DNA from: JAYEHL01 sp041653935
GTDB lineage: Bacteria > Chloroflexota > Dehalococcoidia > E44-bin15
Length of the DNA stretch: 64,000 nt
Direction of reading: 5' to 3'
NCBI GenBank assembly: GCA_041653935.1
Contig: JBAZEO010000003.1
Coordinates: 93,673 to 157,672 of the forward strand
The position numbers and the translations under genes are program-made. The notes under the pieces are model-generated. The model had not been told where the DNA came from. It saw only the letters and a program-made list of their open reading frames with translations, and did not search any database. Positions 50,096 to 57,992 of the stretch are shown here, in pieces (position 1 is the stretch's first letter; every line of letters starts with the position of its first letter).

Positions 50096-52795
50096 TTAGT
50101 TAGGTGCGCAACCGCACACAAGGTCATGGATACTGTCCGCTATGAACGTATCTTCGGGGCATTCTTCGAGCTGATCGAGCCATTCCTCCCAGTGTTCGTT
50201 CAGGAGAGTTATGAAGGCGTTGTCGTTGTGTCGACTGCGATACCTCTCCAAGAATTTTTCCTTGTCTTCCTTGGGTGGCATAACGATCATGAACTTGATG
50301 CCAGCATTTCTCAGGGCATCACGAACTGCTGCATGCGATGACACGCAGATGTCGACATCCTCGTTTAAGTGGCTCTGGATGTGCTTGATGTAGTTGCCGG
50401 GGAACTCAGGGTTTCGAACGCCGGGCGAAAGCCAACTGAACTTGCTGCTGTCGGAATCCAAGACTCTGTCGGGATGCAGGTTGTGGTAGTAAGTCTTGCC
50501 GACTCCCGGGAATCCGCAGATAACTCTGGCCTTTTGCGCAACGGGTTCAGCGCATGGCTCTTTGCCGTCCGGCTCGGTGGCTTCTTCAGCGGCTTGCTCA
50601 TCGGCCACGAGCTTGTTAAAAGCCGCCCTGAGTTCGGGCTCGCAGGCGTCCATCAATGCTTCGCCGAGGGGACTCTGCGGCTCTGGCTTGGCTGTTGCCT
50701 TTTCGGTCTCGTCTGGAGGCTGAGGTCCCATCATGTTCGCCGGAAAGTCAGGGAAGGATCCCCAAGGAAAGCTTTCGTTGGTCTCCATGGCTTCATCGCA
50801 AGCCAGCTCGCTTACCTTGACCCCGTCTTCCCAGCGCTCCCTGCACATGGTCTTGTGGTTGTCAAAGACTCCGGATACCAAGAGGAGAGTCCTTGATTCT
50901 TCTCGGGCGAGATCGATGTGGATGGACCTGAGCTCTGGACCGTCATTACCAATGCTGTAGAGGTATCCCAGAAGGCTTTCGGGGCTGTGCGTGCAAGTGG
51001 TCTCTGCCATGGCCCCTAGCCCCTTACCAGGAACGAGAGGTTCGATGACGTCCCCATTGCTGCCCTGTACCTTGAAAACGCCCATGGCCGGCGATGGGTG
51101 ATCCTTCCGTTTCTCCTTGGCCTCTCGAATGCGCTGCTTGATAGCCTCGCGTTCCTCCGGAGACATGGCAATGATGTCAGCTCCTTTCAGCATCCCAAGG
51201 CCGAGAAGACCTGCCTCCGTCTTGAAGCGGAGGATGTTTTCGAACGCTGCCTTCGCTTCCTCATTGGAAAGCTTGCCTGAGGTCGGTTCTTTGGGGGCTG
51301 GCTCCTCAGACATAGCAGCAGATGGCGCGTTCATGACGGAACCGTTGGCAGCCAAGGCTTTCAAGAGGTGAGCCAAGTCGCAGTTATCATCCAAGTCCTC
51401 GAACCCTTTTGTGCTGCCGATTCCAAGCTTGGCGTCGCCATGGATGGATTCGTTAATCACCTCGGCGATCTTGCGAATGGCCTCGGCTCTGCCATCTCGC
51501 AGCGCCTTTGCGCTTCGAAGATGAGCTCTGATGCCGCGCATATTGCCGGTTGAGTAGACGGCTGATGTAAGCTGGTCACGATCTCCGATGGTGATCAACC
51601 CATCATTGATCTCTCGTATCAGCCCAGTTTCTCCAGGGAACTCGGCTGTAAGCTTGGCCAGCAGATCAAGCTCTGCCAACTCTTCAAGGTTGATATCCTT
51701 TCCCGGATAGAGATAATGCCATCCTATTTCAAGGATCCTCAGCTCCTCGCGTGACTTGGCGTAGAGATCTTTGCACTCGGCACTGCAGAACATGACAACA
51801 TCGCTTTGGTATCCTGAAGATACCATTTTGGTCGACAACGGCTTTCTGCAGAACGCGCACCGAAGGAGCGGTTCTTTGGGATCATTGCCTCCGATGTAAA
51901 TCTGGGGTTCTTCAGGGGCACCCCACGGCTTGTCTTCGTCCTTGGGACATTCCGGTCCTGTCTCTGGCTCCGGGCTTTTGTTGGGGTTAAGTGGCTTGGA
52001 AGGCCCTTCATCCTCAACCTTGATGCCTGTTGTTTCCTCGATGAACGCCTTGAGCAAGACTATTTCATGCCTGAGATCATGCTCTCTTTGCTTCAGCCTT
52101 GCGTTTTCTGCCAGCAGCCTTTTGGTCTGCTCGCCCATGCTGTAGATGTAGGCGTCATCCCTGGCTGACTTGGCATTGTCGAACGAACGGTCAGGATCTC
52201 CTCGGAGCGCAGAGTTCTCTCTCTTCAGCCTGGCGTTTTCTGCCAGGACTTCACAGAAGACGCTGTCCTTAATGTCAGTCCGCTTCGCAGGGTCTTTCTC
52301 GACCACCTTGAGAAGATCTTCGGCCCTTGCCTGATTCGAGTGGCTTTTGATATGAGCCAGGGTATCTTCGGCATCGTGCAGGTCGGCCATGAATTCGTCC
52401 GCGCTTCTTCCTGGCCCCATCAAAGAGCCGTCAGCCATCTGGGCTTCAAGACTGTAGAGCTGATTGTTGGCCTTTTTGAGAATATCGTTGGTCTCTTTGA
52501 AATCTGCCGCCATGCGCTCACCGCGAGGAGAGGCCATATGATAAGTATTCTGGACATCACGGGATCTTTCCTTGAGCCACGCCAGCAGATGATCAGCTTT
52601 CCGTTGGTTGCTGCATGTTCTTTCTGCGCTCTCGGTATTCTGTATGCCGGTGACAATGGACGATGCTTGCTCCCTGAGCATCTCCTGAAGCCTCTGCTTG
52701 CTGTAGATGACAAATCCTTTGCGCTCGATTGACATAATGATTAGTCCAGTGGCTACGCCAAGGACCAAGCCGATTACGCCGGCATACCAGTTCAT
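50096..52795 (-). CDS. Membrane-anchored coiled-coil, zinc-finger, P-loop kinase fusion
   Basis: 899 residues; start overlaps the LexA-like gene as ATGA. Residues 5-22 are a membrane anchor. Residues about 30-255 are long coiled coil with two similar Leu-Ala-Glu-Asn-Ala-Arg-Leu-Lys segments (184 and 228). Residues 313-341 are a Cys4 finger (Cys-Ala-Phe-Cys, Phe-Cys-Ser-Ala-Glu-Cys) of FCS/MYM style. Residues 758-899 are a kinase-type P-loop domain: Gly-Phe-Pro-Gly-Val-Gly-Lys-Thr (761-768), Asp-Ser-Asp-Ser-Ser (780-784), and Arg-Tyr-Arg-Ser-Arg as lid. The kinase part resembles small phage nucleotide/polynucleotide kinases. A membrane-tethered kinase is unusual; substrate unknown. Confidence 0.65.
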   Translation of the reverse strand: MNWYAGVIGLVLGVATGLIIMSIERKGFVIYSKQRLQEMLREQASSIVTGIQNTESAERTCSNQRKADHLLAWLKERSRDVQNTYHMASPRGERMAADFKETNDILKKANNQLYSLEAQMADGSLMGPGRSADEFMADLHDAEDTLAHIKSHSNQARAEDLLKVVEKDPAKRTDIKDSVFCEVLAENARLKRENSALRGDPDRSFDNAKSARDDAYIYSMGEQTKRLLAENARLKQREHDLRHEIVLLKAFIEETTGIKVEDEGPSKPLNPNKSPEPETGPECPKDEDKPWGAPEEPQIYIGGNDPKEPLLRCAFCRKPLSTKMVSSGYQSDVVMFCSAECKDLYAKSREELRILEIGWHYLYPGKDINLEELAELDLLAKLTAEFPGETGLIREINDGLITIGDRDQLTSAVYSTGNMRGIRAHLRSAKALRDGRAEAIRKIAEVINESIHGDAKLGIGSTKGFEDLDDNCDLAHLLKALAANGSVMNAPSAAMSEEPAPKEPTSGKLSNEEAKAAFENILRFKTEAGLLGLGMLKGADIIAMSPEEREAIKQRIREAKEKRKDHPSPAMGVFKVQGSNGDVIEPLVPGKGLGAMAETTCTHSPESLLGYLYSIGNDGPELRSIHIDLAREESRTLLLVSGVFDNHKTMCRERWEDGVKVSELACDEAMETNESFPWGSFPDFPANMMGPQPPDETEKATAKPEPQSPLGEALMDACEPELRAAFNKLVADEQAAEEATEPDGKEPCAEPVAQKARVICGFPGVGKTYYHNLHPDRVLDSDSSKFSWLSPGVRNPEFPGNYIKHIQSHLNEDVDICVSSHAAVRDALRNAGIKFMIVMPPKEDKEKFLERYRSRHNDNAFITLLNEHWEEWLDQLEECPEDTFIADSIHDLVCGCAPN

Positions 52796-53004
52796 GACTT
52801 CTCTCTTTCTTTTGGGGTTATTCCCCGGGCGATCTTACTCTGTCTGTCCAGCAGGCCGGCTTTGACGAGCTGGTCGACATGCCACTTCGCACCGCCTCTG
52901 GTTTTGAACCCGAAGATCCTTCGAATGTCTTCCAAGCGAGGTGGGTACTGGTGCGTGGCAGTCCAGTCCTTGATGAAGTTCAGGACTTCTTCATTCTTTG
53001 CCAT
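52792..53004 (-). CDS. LexA-like winged-helix DNA-binding protein
   Basis: 70 residues. Pattern Val-Leu-Asn-Phe-Ile-Lys-Asp-Trp-x-Ala-Thr-His-Gln-Tyr-Pro-Pro-Arg-Leu-Glu-Asp-Ile, then Lys-x-His-Val-Asp-Gln-Leu-Val-Lys-Ala-Gly-Leu-Leu-Asp matches the N-terminal LexA winged helix (helix, Tyr-x-Pro-(Ser/Pro)-x-x-Glu-Ile, recognition helix, then Leu-x-x-x-Gly-x-(Ile/Leu)). The autocleavage domain is absent. A small repressor or modulator of this operon is plausible. Confidence 0.7.
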   Translation of the reverse strand: MAKNEEVLNFIKDWTATHQYPPRLEDIRRIFGFKTRGGAKWHVDQLVKAGLLDRQSKIARGITPKEREKS

Positions 53005-53122
53005 GGCTGTCCTTCCCGGGAGTGGTCTTCACCGATGGTCTATTCCATGGCTTAGGCCACGGCCACTCCAAGGGCTTGATGCATGGAGATCCGTTCCTGA
53101 TTACGTACGAATAGTCTTCCAT
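52991..53122 (-). CDS. 43-residue Trp/Pro-rich protein
   Basis: ATG at 53122 shares bases with the previous stop (TGATG), GAGG just upstream; ends at 52991, overlapping the LexA-like start by 14 bases. Contains Leu-Glu-Trp-Pro-Trp-Pro-Lys-Pro-Trp. Exact gap filling and coupling support it; function unknown. Confidence 0.5.
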   Translation of the reverse strand: MEDYSYVIRNGSPCIKPLEWPWPKPWNRPSVKTTPGKDSHGKE

Positions 53123-53415
53123 CATACCTCTTCTCGCTCAGGCGTCGCCAACGGATACTTTTCCCAAAGGGCCTGTAGTGCCTGGTGTAAAGCAGTGCTG
53201 CATCCGCCATCATGTTGAGGCAGCCTGTCCATGTAGTCGGTCACTTCCTTGGTCTGACTGTGAGTCAAACCATAGTGAGCTGCCAGCTCGGCATGCAGCA
53301 CTGCTCTCCTGTTGTCGGGACCGTACATCCCGGGCATAAGAGGCATGTCGACCATCACGAGCTGCCAGTATTGCCGTGTCACTTCCGGAACGATGTATGT
53401 CCATTCCCTGTTCAT
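53122..53415 (-). CDS. Small operon protein, unknown
   Basis: 97 residues from ATG 53415 (ATGA overlap). Helical with His-Tyr-Gly-Leu-Thr-His-Ser-Gln-Thr-Lys in the middle, possibly a helix-turn-helix-like turn. No family recognised. Confidence 0.5.
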   Translation of the reverse strand: MNREWTYIVPEVTRQYWQLVMVDMPLMPGMYGPDNRRAVLHAELAAHYGLTHSQTKEVTDYMDRLPQHDGGCSTALHQALQALWEKYPLATPEREEV

Positions 53416-53609
53416 GGCTTGCCTATCTTTCGGCACGTAAACCGCCAGGCCATCTTGAGCTCATCCCATGGCGTCCAGAAGGTATCGAAATCCTTGGCCT
53501 GTATTCGACACTGAAGGATGGATGAATAGAACCCAGCAACTGCAATGCCTTTCTCCTGCTGTGTAAGCAGCCGTAGGCAGTACCTTACGCGCCTGAAGAA
53601 CAGTTTCAT
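53412..53609 (-). CDS. Small basic protein, unknown
   Basis: 65 residues, ATGA overlaps at both ends. Strongly basic (Phe-Phe-Arg-Arg-Val-Arg at the start, Arg-Lys-Ile-Gly-Lys at the end) with three Cys. Two neighbouring frames are also open here, but only this one is coupled on both sides. Confidence 0.5.
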   Translation of the reverse strand: MKLFFRRVRYCLRLLTQQEKGIAVAGFYSSILQCRIQAKDFDTFWTPWDELKMAWRFTCRKIGKP

Positions 53610-53914
53610 TCCTGGTGTTTTCCCTCCACTCCACGGGACTGGCGATTGAGAGTCCGCTGCTCGAGAAGAGCAAGGGCTCCTCTCAGATGGTCAAGAGCAC
53701 CCAGGTTTTCCTTGCAGGGGCATCTGTCCTGGAGAAACTCCATTCGATCGATGAGGACCCGCAAGACTTCTTCGTTGGTGGTTCCGTCTTCGAGGGTCAT
53801 CATCTCGGTTGTTCCGGCATGTCTGGGCTCTTTGTGGATGAACTGCAGTGTCTGAGGCTTGCTGCCTTCGAAGTTGTCGAGTTGGTATCTGTGGCCGGCG
53901 ACGAGTGTTCTCAT
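53606..53914 (-). CDS. Tad1/Acb2-hairpin-like protein, anti-defence candidate
   Basis: 102 residues. N-terminal 30 residues are a small strand unit (His-Arg-Tyr-Gln-Leu-Asp-Asn-Phe-Glu, Gln-Thr-Leu-Gln-Phe-Ile). Then Asp-Gly-Thr-Thr-Asn-Glu-Glu-Val-Leu-x-Val-Leu-Ile-Asp-Arg (43-57), Pro-Cys-Lys-Glu-Asn (66-70), Ala-Leu-x-x-Leu-x-x-Ala-Leu-x-x-Leu and Arg-Thr-x-x-Arg-x-x-Arg-Gly-Val-Glu-Gly (87-98). This order is what I know of the hairpin domain shared by the phage proteins Tad1 and Acb2, which sequester the cyclic-nucleotide or ADP-ribose signals of Thoeris and CBASS. The family match is by memory; ligand specificity cannot be read. ATGA coupled on both sides. Confidence 0.6.
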   Translation of the reverse strand: MRTLVAGHRYQLDNFEGSKPQTLQFIHKEPRHAGTTEMMTLEDGTTNEEVLRVLIDRMEFLQDRCPCKENLGALDHLRGALALLEQRTLNRQSRGVEGKHQE

Positions 53915-54666
53915 ATCGGATCCCCTTTCTCCATGCTTGCCTTGTAGGCGGCAACGGCTTCTTCCAGCGAGTCGAAGCGATGGGTGTTGTAGTAATCGTC
54001 ATCTCTTTCACCGCGAGGCGGCTCTATTTCCCATTCCAGATCGTGGCAGAGAACGTTCAAGCCCCTCCGGACCGCCCAGTTGTTGCCACAATAGCGGTCA
54101 CTGAACTGACGGGTGAATCTCACAGAGTAATCTAAGGCATGCTCTGACATCGGATTGAAGGTGTGTTGGCTGGCGAGCATGTACTCTGTCGGCACCAGCA
54201 TTTCGTTGATATCAGCCTCTGCTTCCTCTTTTTTCTTAGGGACCATCACCACTTCATCAGATCCCGGAGTCAGTACTATGTAGCCTTTCTGGATGCAATC
54301 CAAGAACGTCAGCAAGCAGTCGAACACGTCGACGACTCGAAGATGTGCGTCCATCGTGACGACATTGCCCTCTTTCAGAGATGTCAGCCTCGAATCCATC
54401 CACTGCTTTGTGCATTCTCCACGATCTCCAAACGACAGTCTTGCCGTAACAGATTTCGTTTCGCCAATGCTTGTCTGCATAATCATCACAGCGCAATGCC
54501 TTACGATGGCAAATGCGTATTCTTCGGAAGGATCGTTTTTGCGAGTGAACCTGGGTGCCTTGGCGAATATGGCTAAATCACGACATCCAGCAGCCCATTC
54601 CTCGACTATTTCTTGAGTGAAGGGAGATATCTCGTCTGCCTTCTCCTCGGAGATGTTACGCTCCAT
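53911..54666 (-). CDS. Operon protein, unknown
   Basis: 251 residues, overlapping the previous gene by 11 bases. Two roughly equal parts: residues 1-150 helical with several Cys, residues 160-251 with Phe-Asn-Pro-Met-Ser-Glu-His-Ala-Leu-Asp-Tyr and an acidic Glu-Arg-Asp-Asp-Asp-Tyr-Tyr region. No recognised motif or membrane span. Confidence 0.5.
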   Translation of the reverse strand: MERNISEEKADEISPFTQEIVEEWAAGCRDLAIFAKAPRFTRKNDPSEEYAFAIVRHCAVMIMQTSIGETKSVTARLSFGDRGECTKQWMDSRLTSLKEGNVVTMDAHLRVVDVFDCLLTFLDCIQKGYIVLTPGSDEVVMVPKKKEEAEADINEMLVPTEYMLASQHTFNPMSEHALDYSVRFTRQFSDRYCGNNWAVRRGLNVLCHDLEWEIEPPRGERDDDYYNTHRFDSLEEAVAAYKASMEKGDPI

Positions 54667-55207
54667 CTGTTATCAGCTCCTTCATCCTGTTGTAAAGCTT
54701 CGGGCCTTTCCCGGTTGGGCTTTCTTCATCCCAGAGAGCTCTGAGCTCATCCCAATGATCGACCAGTCGTTCCCATACGGGGGACACATCCTTCATGATG
54801 TAAAGGTGGCTCTTGAGTTCCGGAAAGCGATCGAGGAACCTGAAGCAGCGTCCGATGTCGTCGGGATCCCACGGGTGGTCTCTTTCTGCATAGGGAATGC
54901 CACTGAGCCTGCAAGCCAATGCTTTCGATGACAGACCGGTGTCGGCGCCGGCAAGCCAGGCTGCAACGCTGTCGCCGTGATCTCTCCTGGCCTTGTCATC
55001 GATCTCCTTCCGCCACTTCTTACCGGATTCCTCACTGACATAAGCGGAGTGCGCTCCAAGAGAACTGGCAATGCCAATATGCAGATGCGTATACCCCATG
55101 GCCTCAGCCATCTTCGTGATGGCAGACATGTCTTCGATGGGTAGCCCGGGGGCGGAGACCGTTCGGACTAAGAGTCCGTGCTCATGAACTTCGATTACAT
55201 ACTTCAC
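54656..55207 (-). CDS. Operon protein, unknown
   Basis: 183 residues from GTG 55207 (GGAGGGACGATC, GTGA overlap). Alpha/beta start (Val-Ile-Glu-Val-His-Glu-His-Gly), then helical with Trp-rich C-terminus (Val-Trp-Glu-Arg-Leu-Val-Asp-His-Trp-Asp-Glu-Leu-Arg-Ala-Leu-Trp). No family recognised. Confidence 0.5.
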   Translation of the reverse strand: MKYVIEVHEHGLLVRTVSAPGLPIEDMSAITKMAEAMGYTHLHIGIASSLGAHSAYVSEESGKKWRKEIDDKARRDHGDSVAAWLAGADTGLSSKALACRLSGIPYAERDHPWDPDDIGRCFRFLDRFPELKSHLYIMKDVSPVWERLVDHWDELRALWDEESPTGKGPKLYNRMKELITDGA

Positions 55208-55632
55208 GATCGTCCCTCCGTCTTGAGTGAAAACAACCCCAGTTCATGGCCGCAGTTGTTGCAGAAAGTCCGTTGAGCCAAGCCATCAATCGTGGTAACA
55301 TAGCCCAAGCATCGGCACTCAGGACATTCGATTGTGTAGGTGATGACTGTCTCGGGTGGTTTCAGGGCATCGGCGATAGAGGCGCGGACGGGACTGATGT
55401 GGGAAAACACATCCTGATACTCATGTTTGACTACGAACGGGTAGTCTTTTCTGCCGGAATATCCGAGGTAAACACATGGCAAAAATCGAGGGTCACCATG
55501 TGTGTTCCTGCAGCGACGGTATGGACATTCTGTTTCCGACTCAGGCTGTGGTTTGACTACTCTCCTCACCACCACCCGCCCCGTCTCCAGCACCTCTCGC
55601 ACTTTAGGGCTGGTCAGGATTATGCGCTTCAT
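55204..55632 (-). CDS. ASCH-like N-terminus joined to zinc ribbon
   Basis: 142 residues, GAAAAGAGGTAATC before ATG. Residues 1-32 (Lys-Val-Arg-Glu-Val-Leu-Glu-Thr-Gly-Arg...Arg-Arg-Val-Val-Lys-Pro-Gln-Pro) match the start of phage ASCH-fold proteins (Val-Arg-Ala-Ile-Leu-x-Gly-x-Lys...Arg-Arg-Val-x-Lys-Pro). The expected ASCH body is absent. Instead there are two Cys pairs early and a Cys-Pro-Glu-Cys...Cys-Asn-Asn-Cys ribbon near the C-terminus. It may be a hybrid or a strongly reduced ASCH protein. Confidence 0.5.
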   Translation of the reverse strand: MKRIILTSPKVREVLETGRVVVRRVVKPQPESETECPYRRCRNTHGDPRFLPCVYLGYSGRKDYPFVVKHEYQDVFSHISPVRASIADALKPPETVITYTIECPECRCLGYVTTIDGLAQRTFCNNCGHELGLFSLKTEGRS

Positions 55633-55634
55633 GA

Positions 55635-55859
55635 TTACCTCTTTTCCATCAATTCTGCAGGGGTGGGGATGTCTTTCGGTCTGCTTTGTGTGTCAGCAAA
55701 CTGAAACCCCACCCTCTGCTCAACAAAGGTCTTTGTTCGACCCTGCAGTCCTTCCGTCCATACATACCGGCAGCTTTGGCAACGGTAAGCTCTGCGCCCA
55801 TCCATGGCTCTACCTTTGTCTATGCCGGTATGCTTACAACTCGGGCAGATGCGCTTCAC
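55635..55859 (-). CDS. Small zinc-ribbon protein
   Basis: 74 residues from GTG 55859 (GTGA overlap, GGGGA site). Cys-Pro-Ser-Cys at 5-8 and Cys-Gln-Ser-Cys near residue 28 form a four-Cys ribbon of the transposase/IS1-InsA style (Ala-Tyr-Arg-Cys-Gln-Ser-Cys-Arg-Tyr-x-Trp). A charged tail follows. Nucleic-acid or protein binding likely; function unknown. Confidence 0.65.
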   Translation of the reverse strand: MKRICPSCKHTGIDKGRAMDGRRAYRCQSCRYVWTEGLQGRTKTFVEQRVGFQFADTQSRPKDIPTPAELMEKR

Positions 55860-56269
55860 TCCCCGCCCCCGTTCTGCTCTTGCTTTTCGTACCAAAACAC
55901 AATTGGCTGTTCTTTGATTTCGAGAAACCCGAACCGCTTGGCTGCTCTTGCTATTGAGTGATGGAAAATTGAGGTTTTGATACGCTCAAGCAAGTAGCGA
56001 AAATCCTCTGCAGTATTGCCACCCTTTAGTATGTTGCATGCAGAACACGAAGGAACAAGGTTATCGATGTTCTCACGCTCGGGATAGTTTACTTCCCCGG
56101 TAGGAACCAGTCTGTCATATCCGTTTTTGCGTTCGGACTTGAGTTTCCGCTCGACTGGCAAGAAATGGTCAGCATGCCATCCGGTAGCAGGGAGGTCGCA
56201 ACCGCAGTACCAGCATTTGCCTCCAGACTTGTTCCACACCTGAAGACGCTGTGCTTTGCTCAGCTTCAC
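55856..56269 (-). CDS. HNH endonuclease
   Basis: 137 residues from GTG 56269 (TAGTG overlap, GGGGA site). Cys19-x2-Cys22, Ala-Asp-His (33-35) and Pro-Ser-Cys-Ser-Ala-Cys-Asn near residue 85 are the HNH nuclease core with its structural zinc cysteines. The tail is a helical Arg/Lys-rich segment. It may be a free-standing homing endonuclease or a DNA-processing nuclease. It is coupled to its neighbours rather than inserted, which favours a stable operon member. Confidence 0.8.
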   Translation of the reverse strand: MKLSKAQRLQVWNKSGGKCWYCGCDLPATGWHADHFLPVERKLKSERKNGYDRLVPTGEVNYPERENIDNLVPSCSACNILKGGNTAEDFRYLLERIKTSIFHHSIARAAKRFGFLEIKEQPIVFWYEKQEQNGGGE

Positions 56270-56799
56270 TATTGTTCCCCGTTCTGCTCGGCGTCGAGGC
56301 TGCTGCATCCTCCGCACTGTGTTCTACCTTCGCCCTTGCAGCCTCCGATGGGCATATCTGACGGCTTGAGTTCGACGAATCTGCTGCATCGTTCGGCGTC
56401 GAGGCTGGAGAGAACATCCTTAGCAAGTTTGTACGGGCAGTCGGACGCATGGCTAATGTGCGCAAAGTCATCACAATCCCAATTCCCGCACGCACGACAG
56501 TACACTCTTTCAGCCACATCAGAGTAATGATCGAAACTGGCATTCTTCATAACCCTACGAAGAACCTCCGCCAGTTCCTTCTTGTCCACGAGCAGCGCTT
56601 TCAGCTTCCGCATGACGTGGGCGTTCCCTTTGGTCGGGCTGGGATTAGCGAAGGACGGCAGGCAGTCAAGCGCAGCAGCCACAGCGGCCATGAATGCTTC
56701 GAGAGATTGGATGTACCTCACCGTACCGCTAATTTCACGTTCATGTTTTTCGATGGATAACCGAAGGAAATTGTTCGTTTCCTGATCAATGTCAGCCAT
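56269..56799 (-). CDS. Cys-rich helical protein, unknown
   Basis: 176 residues from ATG 56799, overlapping the previous gene by 8 bases; a longer frame upstream lies inside that gene. Residues 1-90 are helical. Cys-Arg-Ala-Cys-Gly-Asn-Trp-Asp-Cys-Asp near residue 100 and a C-terminal Cys-Gly-Gly-Cys form possible zinc sites. No family recognised. Confidence 0.5.
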   Translation of the reverse strand: MADIDQETNNFLRLSIEKHEREISGTVRYIQSLEAFMAAVAAALDCLPSFANPSPTKGNAHVMRKLKALLVDKKELAEVLRRVMKNASFDHYSDVAERVYCRACGNWDCDDFAHISHASDCPYKLAKDVLSSLDAERCSRFVELKPSDMPIGGCKGEGRTQCGGCSSLDAEQNGEQ

Positions 56800-57043
56800 T
56801 ATTGGCCGTCCCTTCCGATTTCCGCATGGAGGCATTGCATGTGTTGTTCTTCCCCACCGGTATGGTGCAGGTATAAGCGCCACCCTTGCAAGGATTCTTG
56901 CCAACGAAGAACTGGCAAGAGTAGCACTTTCCCCAGCATCTGCCTCTTGTTTGGTTGTCGCCTGGGGGCCTGTAGCATCGGCACTCTTCACATGGAATGT
57001 CTCCGCGTTTTGCTTTCCTGTAGTGGGGAGCTGGCCAGTTCAT
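56792..57043 (-). CDS. Small cysteine-rich protein
   Basis: 83 residues from ATG 57043 (TGATG). Eight Cys, as Cys-Glu-Glu-Cys-Arg-Cys, Cys-Trp-Gly-Lys-Cys-Tyr-Ser-Cys, then single Cys at about 53, 60 and 69. Likely binds one or two zinc ions. A typical moron-type small phage protein without known role. Confidence 0.55.
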   Translation of the reverse strand: MNWPAPHYRKAKRGDIPCEECRCYRPPGDNQTRGRCWGKCYSCQFFVGKNPCKGGAYTCTIPVGKNNTCNASMRKSEGTANNG

Positions 57044-57693
57044 CACTCCCCGCTTTCTCCGTCCTGGGCTTCGTAGATGGCAAGAAGGGTAAGAGCACGC
57101 AGAATGCGGCGGCAATGGGAACACTCGTCCACGGAACAGAGTCCGTAATGGCATGGGGCATTTTTCATGTGTTCTCGATACTGCTCGGGGGTCATATGAT
57201 AGCCCACCTGTTCCTTCAGCGCCGCTGCCAGAATCTGCATGGTAATCTTTTCTGAGATCGGCTCCGCTGAAGTAATAGACCCTTCTTCGCTCCTGGATGG
57301 GCAGGCAATCCATCCATAGTCAGGCTCTGATAGATCGCCGTCTGGGTCTTCGTGTACCCATAAGCCTTCACCGTTTATGCGGATAGGCTCTCCGCAGTGC
57401 TTGCAAATGCTTTTGATAAGGGGCTCTCTTTTGCTTGGTGTCGCTTCCAATTGACTCATGAAAGCAATGGCCTTATCGCGCTCCTCTTCTTGCATCTTCA
57501 GCATGGCATCGTAATCGTCTGCGGCGATGATGACAACGTTGAGTCGGTATAGGTTACGAGGATATGCCTTGAGATGGCCCCAGTCAGATACGGCCACGTT
57601 GACACGGTTGTAGCCGCCCTCGAGTTCGGGGGCTACCACTCCGGCTTCCAGTACGTAGCCACGGATAACACTCGGCGTTTCGTTGTTACTCAT
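57043..57693 (-). CDS. Operon protein with zinc-ribbon middle
   Basis: 216 residues, ATGA overlap upstream. Residues 8-60 are beta (Arg-Gly-Tyr-Val-Leu-Glu-Ala-Gly). Residues about 97-130 have Cys-Lys-His-Cys-Gly-Glu-Pro-Ile and a later Cys, as in a rubredoxin-like ribbon. The C-terminal part has Cys-His-Tyr-Gly-Leu-Cys and Cys-Ser-His-Cys. Probably two zinc sites. Unknown function. Confidence 0.55.
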   Translation of the reverse strand: MSNNETPSVIRGYVLEAGVVAPELEGGYNRVNVAVSDWGHLKAYPRNLYRLNVVIIAADDYDAMLKMQEEERDKAIAFMSQLEATPSKREPLIKSICKHCGEPIRINGEGLWVHEDPDGDLSEPDYGWIACPSRSEEGSITSAEPISEKITMQILAAALKEQVGYHMTPEQYREHMKNAPCHYGLCSVDECSHCRRILRALTLLAIYEAQDGESGE

Positions 57694-57992
57694 TTATGCA
57701 CTGTCCCTTCATGTTCTGCGATCAAAGCCTTTTCCGCACACGCATCGCAGAGAACTACGTTTGGGCCTTTACTCCTGAAGGCAATAGCCATCTTATCGCC
57801 ATTCTCGAATGGTTTTTTGCACCAGAAGCACTGGTCCATGGGGCGCCTGGATTTGGACCTGATGGCTCTGAACCTGTCGCTCATCACCATCCAATCCCTC
57901 TTTATTGCCGTGAACTGAATCGTCTTCGTCCTGGCAGGCACCCTTTTTGTAAGGACGCCAGGCTTTGCTGCTTTTTCTGTCGCAGTTTTCAA
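57690..57992 (-). CDS. Small zinc-binding protein, TTG start
   Basis: 100 residues from TTG 57992, whose bases overlap the previous stop (TTGA) with AAAGGA upstream; the start is less certain than others. Basic N-terminus, then Cys-Phe-Trp-Cys-Lys-Lys-Pro-Phe-Glu-Asn-Gly-Asp-Lys and Cys-Asp-Ala-Cys, a treble-clef-like zinc site shared in style with the preceding gene. Confidence 0.5.
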   Translation of the reverse strand: MKTATEKAAKPGVLTKRVPARTKTIQFTAIKRDWMVMSDRFRAIRSKSRRPMDQCFWCKKPFENGDKMAIAFRSKGPNVVLCDACAEKALIAEHEGTVHK

